Source: Massilia sp. IC2-477
GTDB taxonomy: Bacteria > Pseudomonadota > Gammaproteobacteria > Burkholderiales > Burkholderiaceae_D
Reading direction: 5' to 3'
DNA: 64,000 nt
NCBI RefSeq assembly: GCF_020707265.1
Contig: NZ_JAJFEQ010000010.1
Coordinates: forward strand, 62,001-126,000
Shown in pieces: positions 10,994-17,808 of this stretch; the stretch's first letter is position 1; every line of letters begins with the position of its first letter. The notes beneath the pieces were generated by a model that was not told the DNA's origin, made no database searches, and saw nothing but the letters and a program-made list of their open reading frames with translations. The position numbers and the translations under genes were made by a program.

Positions 10994-11291
10994 ATCGAAG
11001 TCTCCTCCGCAACGCCATCGTGTTTGTATTTATATTTAATTAAGTGTTACTCACAAACTTAGTGAGTATCACTCTTGTTTTTCCGCACTATACGCCAAGT
11101 AACGAGCTCAAGGTTAGTGAAAAAAGATAATTTTTTTTTATCTAAATCAAAGCCAAAGCATTGACTTTTTTACTCCAAATGTTTACTTGAAGTCGATAAT
11201 GTTCTAAAACTTATAATAATAAGTTATGCATGGATGGCGACTATCGGGGGTAGCGCCGGAGTGCCGGCGCTACCCATTGCGGGTAACGCGC
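10994..11291 (-). promoter_or_regulatory. AT-rich T6SS upstream region with dyad and candidate promoter
   Basis: About 11025-11225 is strikingly AT-rich compared with the rest of the window. It contains a TATAGT -10-like box (complement of 11087-11092) but no convincing -35. It also holds a 12-bp dyad with one mismatch, AGTGTTACTCAC/GTGAGTATCACT, at 11043-11073, just downstream of the predicted start. A perfect 12-bp hairpin GGGTAGCGCCGG/CCGGCGCTACCC lies at 11248-11275. AT-rich T6SS promoters are often silenced by H-NS-like proteins; that is family knowledge, not shown here. Confidence 0.5.
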
Positions 11292-11381
11292 CTACCGTTC
11301 GTAGCGCCGCTGCACCGCGTCGTAGTGCTGCTGCAGGGTCCAGAAGGCCTGCTTTTTCTTGCCGTCGTCCGAGACCAACAT
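11292..11381 (-). pseudogene. 3' relic of a second GH2 glycosidase gene
   Basis: The last 29 codons and the stop of a gene closely matching the 3' end of the intact glycosidase at 11505 are preserved here, ending in QRRYER and TAG. Differences from the intact copy fall mainly at third codon positions (GTA/GTG, CAA/CAG, CGC/CGG), with two Lys changes (to Gln and Arg). Similarity stops abruptly at about 11381. The silent bias suggests a remnant of a once-functional paralogue rather than a fresh partial copy. Confidence 0.75.
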
Positions 11382-11504
11382 TGTAGGTAGGCGGGTTCCC
11401 CGCCCTCGCGGTGATCGTTGTGATACGAACAACTGCGCGGGCTGCCGTACTGTGATCTGACCGCGTGGGCGTTAGCTCTTAAACGACCAGCATTAGGATG
11501 GGTC
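11382..11504. other. Non-coding stretch between glycosidase relic and intact gene
   Basis: There is no credible gene. A weak palindrome around 11391-11406 (GGCGGGTT-CCCCGCC) resembles the dispersed GTAGG repeat family seen elsewhere in the window. Together with 10955-11381 this makes the 550-bp gap between the T6SS operon and the glycosidase. Confidence 0.4.
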
Positions 11505-13397
11505 TTACTTTTCGTAGCGGCGTTGTACCGCGTCGTAGTGCTGTTTCAGGGTCCAGAAGGCCTGCTTTTTCTTGCCGTCGTCCGAGATCAGGCCCTTGCG
11601 GTTCCAGAAGTCCTGGAAATAGGGATGCTGGCGCCGCGGCGAGCGGAAGTCGGCCAGCACCCAGGGCGTCATGCCGCGCAGGCCGGGAATCCCGGACAGC
11701 ATCTTGAACTGGTTCTGGTACAGGCGGTCCTGGTATTCCTCGCTCCAGCGCGTGTCGGCGTCGGCGTGGTAGCCGCCGAGGGCGTCGGCGCCGAACTCGG
11801 TGACGACGACGGGCTTGTCGAGCCGGATGTCGAAGCGGAAGTCGAGCATCTCGGCATTGCTGGCCCAGTACCAGCCGGCGTACTCGTTGAAGCTGGCCAG
11901 GTCGATCAGTTCGGCCAGCGGATCCTCGATCGTGATGTCCCTGCCCTTGCGGTGGATCTCGAGCGCGGCCGCCACCAGGCGGGTGTCGTCGAGCGAGCGC
12001 GCAGTGCGCACCAGGCTGCCCATGAAGGCGTTGCGCGGCGCGCTGATCGGGGTCTCGTTCCCGACCGACCACACGATGACGCTGGCGCGGTTCTTGTCAC
12101 GCACGATCATGTCGCCGAGCTGGGTGGCGGCGTTGTCGAGCGTCGCCGGATTGGTCCACGAGATGGTCCAGTAGACCGGCACTTCGGCCCATACCATCAG
12201 GCCCATTTCGTCGGCCAGGCGGGTCATCTCTTCGCTGTGCGGATAGTGGGCAAGGCGCACGAAATTGCAGTTCAGTTCCTTGGCCCATTGCAGCAGCATG
12301 CGCATGTCGCCCTGGCCGCGCAGGCGGCCCGGGATCAGGGGATTTTCTTCATGCAGCGAGATCCCGCGCAGGAACACGGACTTGCCGTTCAGGAGGATGT
12401 CCTGGCCGCGCGTCTCGATGGTGCGAAAGCCGATGCGATCCACCACCCGGTCATCGCCTGCGCTTAGTTCGACCGCGTACAGCTTCGGTTGCTGCGGCGA
12501 CCAGTAGTCGAGCTTCCCAACCGGCAGGTCGATCGCGGCGCGTCCGTTGGCGTCCAGCTGCACGCTGGCCTTGAACCCGGCTTCCGGAATCGCCAGCTGC
12601 ACCTGCCCCGCCTTCTTCGCCCCGGCCACCTGCACGAAGCCCTGCAGGCGGCGCGCATTGCCCTTGGCCAGCTGCAGCTTGTAGTCGGCGATGTAGGTGG
12701 ACGGCAGTTCGGCCAGCAGCACGTCGCGCGTGATGCCGCCGTAGTTCCACCAGTCGGTGTTCACGGTCGGGATCTCGTCCTGGCGGCGCGTGTTGTCGGC
12801 CTTGACCACGACCACGTTGCGGCCCTTGGCCAGGCGGCCGGTGACGTCGAACTGGAAGGGCGTGAAGCCGCCCTTGTGCATGCCGAGCTTCTTGCCGTTG
12901 AGGTAGACGTGGGCTTCGTAGTTTACCGCGCCGAAGTACAGCACGTAGTGCTTGCCGGGTTTCGGATCGGCCTCGAAGACCTGGCGCAGCCACACCGTGC
13001 CTTCGTACAGCTGCAGCTTCTCGGCCTGCGAGTTCCAGTCGCCCGGGACCTTCATGGTCGGGGCGCGGTCGAAGTCGTACTCGACCCAGTCGCCCTTGTC
13101 CTTCGGCTTGCGGTCGTCGTAGAAGCCGCCCTTGCCGCTCTTCGACGCGTCGAAGGCCTGGCGCCGGTAATCGTAGTAGCCGTTCTCGTAGGGGTCGATG
13201 ATGTAGCTCCAGCGGCCGTTCAGGCTCAGGTGGCTGCGGCCGTGGATGTTCTGCAGCGGCGCCATGAGGGCACTGTCGCGGGCGCTAGCGGCAGGCTGGC
13301 CGGCGAGCTGTACGTCGACTGCCTGGGGTTCATCGGCGGCGGCATGCCCCGTCCACTGCAGGGCGCAGGCAAGCAGCACTGCAAACAATTGTCTCAT
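11505..13397 (-). CDS. Secreted glycoside hydrolase family 2 enzyme (beta-glucuronidase/beta-galactosidase-like)
   Basis: A 630-residue GH2 enzyme with an N-terminal signal peptide (cleavage near residue 21), so probably periplasmic or secreted. Domain order is a sugar-binding jelly roll (about 55-230), an immunoglobulin-like domain (about 235-330) and a TIM barrel (about 330-620). The GH2 acid/base is seen in VIVWSVGNE (Glu448) and the nucleophile in VVTEFGA (Glu534), so it should be active. The substrate cannot be fixed; the compact form resembles beta-glucuronidases. An AAGGAG site precedes the ATG. A LacI-type operator lies directly upstream. Confidence 0.88.
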   Translation of the reverse strand: MRQLFAVLLACALQWTGHAAADEPQAVDVQLAGQPAASARDSALMAPLQNIHGRSHLSLNGRWSYIIDPYENGYYDYRRQAFDASKSGKGGFYDDRKPKDKGDWVEYDFDRAPTMKVPGDWNSQAEKLQLYEGTVWLRQVFEADPKPGKHYVLYFGAVNYEAHVYLNGKKLGMHKGGFTPFQFDVTGRLAKGRNVVVVKADNTRRQDEIPTVNTDWWNYGGITRDVLLAELPSTYIADYKLQLAKGNARRLQGFVQVAGAKKAGQVQLAIPEAGFKASVQLDANGRAAIDLPVGKLDYWSPQQPKLYAVELSAGDDRVVDRIGFRTIETRGQDILLNGKSVFLRGISLHEENPLIPGRLRGQGDMRMLLQWAKELNCNFVRLAHYPHSEEMTRLADEMGLMVWAEVPVYWTISWTNPATLDNAATQLGDMIVRDKNRASVIVWSVGNETPISAPRNAFMGSLVRTARSLDDTRLVAAALEIHRKGRDITIEDPLAELIDLASFNEYAGWYWASNAEMLDFRFDIRLDKPVVVTEFGADALGGYHADADTRWSEEYQDRLYQNQFKMLSGIPGLRGMTPWVLADFRSPRRQHPYFQDFWNRKGLISDDGKKKQAFWTLKQHYDAVQRRYEK

Positions 13398-13414
13398 CCT
13401 CTTCTCCTTTGTTT

Positions 13415-13428
13415 TGGCAACGTTTCCA
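13415..13428. promoter_or_regulatory. LacI/GalR-type operator before the GH2 gene
   Basis: TGGCAACGTTTCCA is a near-perfect palindrome around AACGTT, matching the general LacI-family pattern TGGnAACGTTnCCA. It lies 18 nt upstream of the glycosidase ATG, overlapping the start of the leader. A sugar-responsive LacI-type repressor is likely, but no such gene is in the window. Confidence 0.55.
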
Positions 13429-13494
13429 TCATGGTCTGGAAGATGGTATCGGCAATGGATGAGCAGGTAAAGCGCAGCCTGCGTCGTGCGTGCC

Positions 13495-14988
13495 TCAGGC
13501 CTTCAGCGCCTGCGCCAGTTGTGCGACGCCGGCGCGGATCTGCTGCGGCGTGAAGGCGGAAAAGCCGAGCAGCATCCCGGGCGGGACAGCGCATGCAGGC
13601 CCTGCCTGCGGATGGGCGAAGTAGGACAGCGGGCGCACTTCCACGCCCGCCGCGGCGGCGCGGGCGACGGCCTGCGCTTCGTCGCCGTGCCCCGTGAAAT
13701 GCAGGCAGAGGTCGAGGCCCGCATCGCTTGGCCCGCAGGCCAGCATGCCGCCCAGGTGCTGGTCGAGCGCTTCCAGCATCGCCGCGCGCCGTTCGGCATA
13801 GGCCTCGCGGGTGCGCCGGATGTGGCGGGCAAAATGGCCCTGCCGGATGAAGTCCGCCAGCACCGCCTGCGGCACGATCGGGCTGTGGCGGTCGACCACG
13901 GCCTTGGCCTGGGCCAGTGCCCCGGCCAGCGCGGGCGGCGCCACCACATAGCCCAGGCGCAGGCCGGGGAACAGCACTTTCGAGAAGGTGCCGATGTAGA
14001 TCACGCAGCCGGCCCGGTCCAGGCTTTGCAGGGAAGCCAGCGGCGGGCCGGTGTAGCGGTATTCGCTGTCGTAGTCGTCCTCGACGATCCAGGCACGCTT
14101 CGCCTGCGCCCAGCGCAGCAGCTCGAGGCGCCGCGCCAGGCTCATGGTCACGCCCAGCGGCAGCTGGTGCGAAGGCGTGGCGAACACCATTGCGGCGTCC
14201 GGATAGCGCGCTGCGGCATGGGCGACGTCCATGCCTTCTTCATCGACCGGCACCAGGCACATGCGCGCGCCCGCGACCTCGAAGGGCGCGGCGGCGCCCT
14301 GGTAGCCAGGAGACTCGAGCCACACGCCGTCGCCCGGCGCCAGCAGCAGCTGCGCCAGCAAGTACAGGGCCTGCTGCGAGCCGGTGGTCATGATCACCTG
14401 TTCGGGCGTGCAGCGCACCCCGCGCGAGGCGTTCAGGTAAGCGCACAGCAGCTCGCGCAGCGGCGCGTGACCAGCCGCGGCGCCATAACCGAGCGGCAGC
14501 GCGCGCCGGCGCCAGTGGTGGGCTTCCAGCTTGCGCCAGGTCTCGAAGGGGAACAGGTCCAGGCCCGGCATGCTGGGCCGGAAGGTGCGCAGCTCCCCCT
14601 GGTGATGGCGCACGCGCGCCATGCTGGTGGCGAGCGCCGCGCCGCGCGCCGGGAGCGGGCGCAGCAGGTCGGGCGCGGCGCCTGCCGCCGTGTGTTCCTG
14701 CCGCGCCGCCGGCAGCGCCGCATCGACAAAGGTCCCCTGCCCCACCCCGCCGCGCAGGTAGCCCTCGGCGGTGAGCTGTTCGTAGGCCGCGAGCACGGTC
14801 TGGCGCGAGACCTGCAGCTGCTGCGCCAGCTCGCGCGTTGGCGGCAGGCGCGCGCCCGGCGCCAGGCGGCCGTGCAGGATGGCGTCCTTCAGCCGCGCGT
14901 AGAGCTGGCGGAACAGGGGGATGGCGGCCGTGCGCTCGAGCGGCGCCGCGGCGATGAGTTCGTGGATCAGCATGATTGGTACGCTCAT
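13495..14988 (-). CDS. MocR/PdxR-type GntR regulator with aminotransferase domain
   Basis: A 497-residue MocR regulator. The N-terminal GntR winged helix (residues 22-85, with LPPTRELAQQLQVSRQTV as the recognition region) is followed by a linker and a fold-type I aminotransferase domain. The PLP-binding lysine is in GTFSK (Lys337). Such proteins sense PLP or amino-acid derivatives and usually control a divergent neighbour, here the OsmC-PaiB pair. The ATG at 14988 is preferred; a TTG at 15015 is possible but would extend beyond the family N-terminus. No strong ribosome site is visible. Confidence 0.88.
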   Translation of the reverse strand: MSVPIMLIHELIAAAPLERTAAIPLFRQLYARLKDAILHGRLAPGARLPPTRELAQQLQVSRQTVLAAYEQLTAEGYLRGGVGQGTFVDAALPAARQEHTAAGAAPDLLRPLPARGAALATSMARVRHHQGELRTFRPSMPGLDLFPFETWRKLEAHHWRRRALPLGYGAAAGHAPLRELLCAYLNASRGVRCTPEQVIMTTGSQQALYLLAQLLLAPGDGVWLESPGYQGAAAPFEVAGARMCLVPVDEEGMDVAHAAARYPDAAMVFATPSHQLPLGVTMSLARRLELLRWAQAKRAWIVEDDYDSEYRYTGPPLASLQSLDRAGCVIYIGTFSKVLFPGLRLGYVVAPPALAGALAQAKAVVDRHSPIVPQAVLADFIRQGHFARHIRRTREAYAERRAAMLEALDQHLGGMLACGPSDAGLDLCLHFTGHGDEAQAVARAAAAGVEVRPLSYFAHPQAGPACAVPPGMLLGFSAFTPQQIRAGVAQLAQALKA

Positions 14989-14999
14989 CTTCGCCCGGA

Positions 15000-15050
15000 T
15001 TGGCACTTTGAGCAAGCCAAGTCGCCCGCTAGGATGGTGACTCTACTAGC
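15000..15050. promoter_or_regulatory. Shared MocR / osmC-paiB promoter region
   Basis: On the + strand, TTGAGC (15008-15013) and TAGGAT (15030-15035) with a 16-bp spacer would start an osmC transcript near 15042. Two dyads overlap it: TTGGC/GCCAA at 15000-15020 and GCTAG/CTAGC at 15028-15050. Either could be the MocR operator. Assignment is inference from position. Confidence 0.4.
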
Positions 15051-15061
15051 TCGGAGGGAAA

Positions 15062-15526
15062 ATGAAGGAGTTCGAAGCACAGGTGGCCTGGCAGCGCGCC
15101 GGCCAGGCCTTCGTCGATGGGCGCTACAGCCGCGCCCACGACTGGGGGTTCGATGGCGGGCTCACGCTGCGGGCTTCGTCCTCGCCGCTGTCGGTGCCGC
15201 TGCCGATGTCCGATCCGGCGGCGCTCGATCCGGAAGAAGCGCTGGTGGCCGCAGCGGCCAGCTGCCACATGCTGTTCTTCCTGTCGCTGGCGCAGCAGGG
15301 GGGCTTCACGGTGGACAGCTACCTCGACCGCGCGGTCGGTTTCCTCGGCGCCGACGAGGACGGGCGCGTGGCGATGACGCGCATCGAGCTCAGGCCCGCC
15401 ATCGTCTTCGCGGGAGAGCGCCAGCCAGGCGCGGCCGACCTGGACGCGCTGCACCACGCCGCCCACGAACGCTGCTACATCGCGAATTCGCTCAAGACCG
15501 CGGTGATCGTCGTGGAGACGCGCTGA
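15062..15526 (+). CDS. OsmC-family peroxide reductase-like protein
   Basis: A 154-residue OsmC/Ohr superfamily protein. Members reduce organic or fatty-acid peroxides through two cysteines. Both are present: Cys68 in AAASCHMLF and Cys138 in HERCYIANSL, with the usual 70-residue separation, so a thiol peroxidase role is plausible. A GGAGGG site precedes the ATG. The stop overlaps the next start by one base (TGATG), so it is translationally coupled to paiB. The gene diverges from a MocR regulator. Confidence 0.85.
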   Translation: MKEFEAQVAWQRAGQAFVDGRYSRAHDWGFDGGLTLRASSSPLSVPLPMSDPAALDPEEALVAAAASCHMLFFLSLAQQGGFTVDSYLDRAVGFLGADEDGRVAMTRIELRPAIVFAGERQPGAADLDALHHAAHERCYIANSLKTAVIVVETR

Positions 15527-16062
15527 TGTACCTGCCGACCCGCCACCGCCAGCACGACCCGCAGGCCATGCAGGACCTGATCCGCGCGCATGCGCTGGGC
15601 ATGCTCGTCACGCACGATGGCGCCCTGCCTGACGCCGATCACCTGCCCTTCGAATACGTCCCCCCAGGGCCCGATGGCGCGGGCCTGCTGCGTGCCCACG
15701 TGGCGCGCGCCAATCCGGTCTGGCGCCGCGCCGGCCAGCAGGTGCTGGCGGTGTTCCGCGGCCCGGCGGCCTACGTGCCGCCCGACCAGCAGGAAAAACT
15801 GGAGACGGGCGGACGCGTGGTGCCGACCTGGGACTACCACGTGGTGCATGTGCACGGCCGCCTGCGCGCGATCGAGGATCCGGCCTGGCTGCTCGACTTC
15901 CTGCACGCGCAGACGCGGCACCACGAAGCGCCACAGCCGCAGCCCTGGTCGGTGGCGGATGCGCCGCCCGCCTATATCGACGGCATGCTCAGGGCGATCG
16001 TCGGCATCGAGATCGCCATCGAGCGCATCGAGGGGAAATGGAAAGGCGCCCCGCCGGCCTGA
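15526..16062 (+). CDS. PaiB-type FMN-binding negative regulator
   Basis: A 178-residue PaiB-family (FMN_bind_2) protein beginning MYLPTRHRQHDP. The split-barrel core, with PFEYVPP, RAHVARANP and VPTWDYHVVHVHG, matches the family. PaiB proteins bind flavin and repress sporulation or protease genes in Bacillus; the role in proteobacteria is unclear. The protein ends at IEGKWKGAPPA. The family normally continues with KLSQNR and about 25 more residues, so the C-terminus is shortened. The stop lies within a GC-rich hairpin. Confidence 0.82.
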   Translation: MYLPTRHRQHDPQAMQDLIRAHALGMLVTHDGALPDADHLPFEYVPPGPDGAGLLRAHVARANPVWRRAGQQVLAVFRGPAAYVPPDQQEKLETGGRVVPTWDYHVVHVHGRLRAIEDPAWLLDFLHAQTRHHEAPQPQPWSVADAPPAYIDGMLRAIVGIEIAIERIEGKWKGAPPA

Positions 16063-16077
16063 ACCGGTCGGGGCGCC
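16045..16077 (+). terminator. Hairpin overlapping the paiB stop
   Basis: GGCGCCCCG and CGGGGCGCC form a 9-bp stem, extended by CCGG/CCGG with one bulge, around the paiB stop codon. Only TTC follows, so it is a weak intrinsic terminator at best. It faces a converging gene ending at 16129. Confidence 0.5.
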
Positions 16078-16128
16078 TTCAGGACGCTGCGTGACGGGCG
16101 CCGTTCGGGCGCGTTGTGAGACGTGCCC

Positions 16129-16788
16129 TCACTTCTTCATCGGCGTCGGCTCCTTGCCGGTCGCGGTGCTGGTGTCGTTGCCCGGCGTGCCGGCCGTGCC
16201 GGTGGCGTTGCGCGCCGTGCGGGCGATCAGTTCGTCCGCCGCCAGCAGGTGCTGCTCGACGACCGGGCGCATCTTCATGGCCAGGGCCTTGATGTCCGGG
16301 TCCTTGATCTTGTCCATGCCGTCGCGCAGCTTTTCGTGGGTGGTGCGGTGGTCGCGCCGGCCCGACTGCTTCATGTAGGTGCGATCGAAGATGTCGCCAC
16401 TCAGGGCTTCGAGCATCGTCCCCTTGGCTTTGTGCTTGACGGTGAGCTCTTTCGGCAGCTCGACGCCCTTGGCCTGGGCCAGCGCCTGCACCTCGGCCAG
16501 GGCCTTGGTATGTTCGTCGACCATGCGCTGGGCGTAGGCCTTGATTTCCGGATTGGCTGCCTTGCTCAGGGCCAGCTTGCCGGTGGCGATTTCGGCCATG
16601 TTGGCCTGGGCCATGTCTGTCAGCGCCGTGCGGTCGGCGCGGTCGAGCTTGGCGGGTGCCTTGGCTGCCGCGGGCGCCGTGCCCTGCGCGGCGGTCTGGG
16701 CGGTCTGTGCCTGTACTGCGCCGGCCGTGAACAGCAGGCCGGCGATGGACAGCGCAAGCGCGGAATGGATGCGCGGTCGTTTATGCAT
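16129..16788 (-). CDS. Secreted DUF4142 protein (copy 1)
   Basis: A 219-residue exported protein with a signal peptide (cleavage after VQA, near residue 26), then a helical DUF4142 domain (about 55-190). Typical segments are MAQANMAEIATGKLAL, then IKAYAQRMVDEHTKAL, and DRTYMKQSGRRDHR. DUF4142 proteins have a ferritin-like helical bundle and unknown function, often near stress genes. It is paralogous to the next gene upstream. An AAGGAGC site fits the ATG at 16788. Confidence 0.85.
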   Translation of the reverse strand: MHKRPRIHSALALSIAGLLFTAGAVQAQTAQTAAQGTAPAAAKAPAKLDRADRTALTDMAQANMAEIATGKLALSKAANPEIKAYAQRMVDEHTKALAEVQALAQAKGVELPKELTVKHKAKGTMLEALSGDIFDRTYMKQSGRRDHRTTHEKLRDGMDKIKDPDIKALAMKMRPVVEQHLLAADELIARTARNATGTAGTPGNDTSTATGKEPTPMKK

Positions 16789-16812
16789 GATTGCTCCTTG
16801 ATGCCTTGACGT

Positions 16813-16867
16813 ACTCGCCGGCAGCCACGGCCGCCGGCGAGTTCTGCCGGGCTGGCTTGCGCCAGCC
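16813..16867 (-). terminator. Two hairpins between the DUF4142 genes
   Basis: ACTCGCCGGC/GCCGGCGAGT (16813-16842) and GGCTGGC-TTGC-GCCAGCC (16850-16867) are perfect stems filling the gap between the two DUF4142 genes. No U-tract follows. They may stabilise or separate the two messages. Confidence 0.45.
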
Positions 16868-16880
16868 ACGTTTCAAACGA

Positions 16881-17600
16881 TTACTTGCCCGAGGTCGTGC
16901 CCGACTTGGCCGACGACATCTGCTGGGCTGCCTTCAGGTGCTGCTCGACGGTCGGCATCAGCTTGGCGGCCAGGGCCTTGACGTCCGGATCCTTGGCGCT
17001 CTTCGAGCCTTTCTCCAGCTTGCTGTGGGTCTGCTTGTGGTCGGTCACGCCCACGGTCTTCATGTACTCGCGGTCGAAGGCCTCGCCACTCAGCTTTTCC
17101 AGCTTGGCCGAGATGGCCTTGTGCTTGGGATCGAGTTCGGTCGGCAGGGTAACGCCCTTCTGCTGGGCCAGGGCCTGCACTTCGGTCAGGGCCTTGCCGT
17201 GGTCGTCGATCATCTGCTGGGCGAAGGTCTTCACGTCGGCGTTCTGGCTCTTGCTCAGGGCCAGCTTGCCGGTCTCGACTTCGGCCATGTTGGCCAGCGC
17301 CATGTCGGTGATGGTCTTCTTGTCGGCCGCGCTCAGCTTGGCCGCGCCCGAACCGGTGGCGCCGGCGGCGCCGGATGCGCCGACCTGGCCGCTGCGGTCT
17401 TCCATGCCCTGGCTGCTGGTGTTGTTGACCGTGCCGTCGGCGGCGGTCTTGCCGGTCATGTTCTGCTTGCCGGTGGCGCTCTGGTTGCTCATCGACTGGG
17501 CAGTCTGGCCGCTGGTCTGGGCTTGCACGCCGAAGGCGCTGAACATGGCGGCAACGGCAGTCACAGCGAGCAATTTCTTGACGACTTGATTCTTCTGCAT
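16881..17600 (-). CDS. Secreted DUF4142 protein (copy 2)
   Basis: A 239-residue exported DUF4142 protein. The signal peptide ends near residue 28 (VQA), followed by a Ser/Thr/Gln/Gly-rich spacer (29-85) and the helical domain (about 85-225). Its segments parallel copy 1: MALANMAEVETGKLALS, FAQQMIDDHGKALTEVQ and FDREYMKTVGVTDHK. The longer spacer distinguishes it. An AGGAGAAC site precedes the ATG. Tandem duplication followed by divergence is the simplest origin. Confidence 0.85.
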   Translation of the reverse strand: MQKNQVVKKLLAVTAVAAMFSAFGVQAQTSGQTAQSMSNQSATGKQNMTGKTAADGTVNNTSSQGMEDRSGQVGASGAAGATGSGAAKLSAADKKTITDMALANMAEVETGKLALSKSQNADVKTFAQQMIDDHGKALTEVQALAQQKGVTLPTELDPKHKAISAKLEKLSGEAFDREYMKTVGVTDHKQTHSKLEKGSKSAKDPDVKALAAKLMPTVEQHLKAAQQMSSAKSGTTSGK

Positions 17601-17754
17601 GATGTTCTCCTGTTTTTTTCGGTGGGTTGGGCTGCCGCCCATGGCGGCGTCTCCCTCTGACATCACACGATGTCGAGCGCTTTCGAGTGTAGCGCTGCGT
17701 ATTGCAGAACAGCGCACGTTAGCCGTATCGCAATACCTGTCCAGCAAGTGTCCC

Positions 17755-17789
17755 GAAACAAAGAAAAAAGCCAGTCCGGAGACTGGCTT
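17755..17789 (-). terminator. Intrinsic terminator of the phosphoesterase gene
   Basis: AAGCCAGTC-CGGA-GACTGGCTT is a perfect 9-bp stem with a tetraloop. On the minus strand it is followed immediately by TTTTCTTTG, about 20 nt after the phosphoesterase stop. Confidence 0.85.
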
Positions 17790-17808
17790 GCAGGAAATAG
17801 AAACGCGC

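Noticed and set aside
11075..11110. Sigma-54 promoter for the T6SS operon
   Set aside because: TGGC and TGC near 11082-11098 have the wrong spacing (two bases short) for a -24/-12 promoter.
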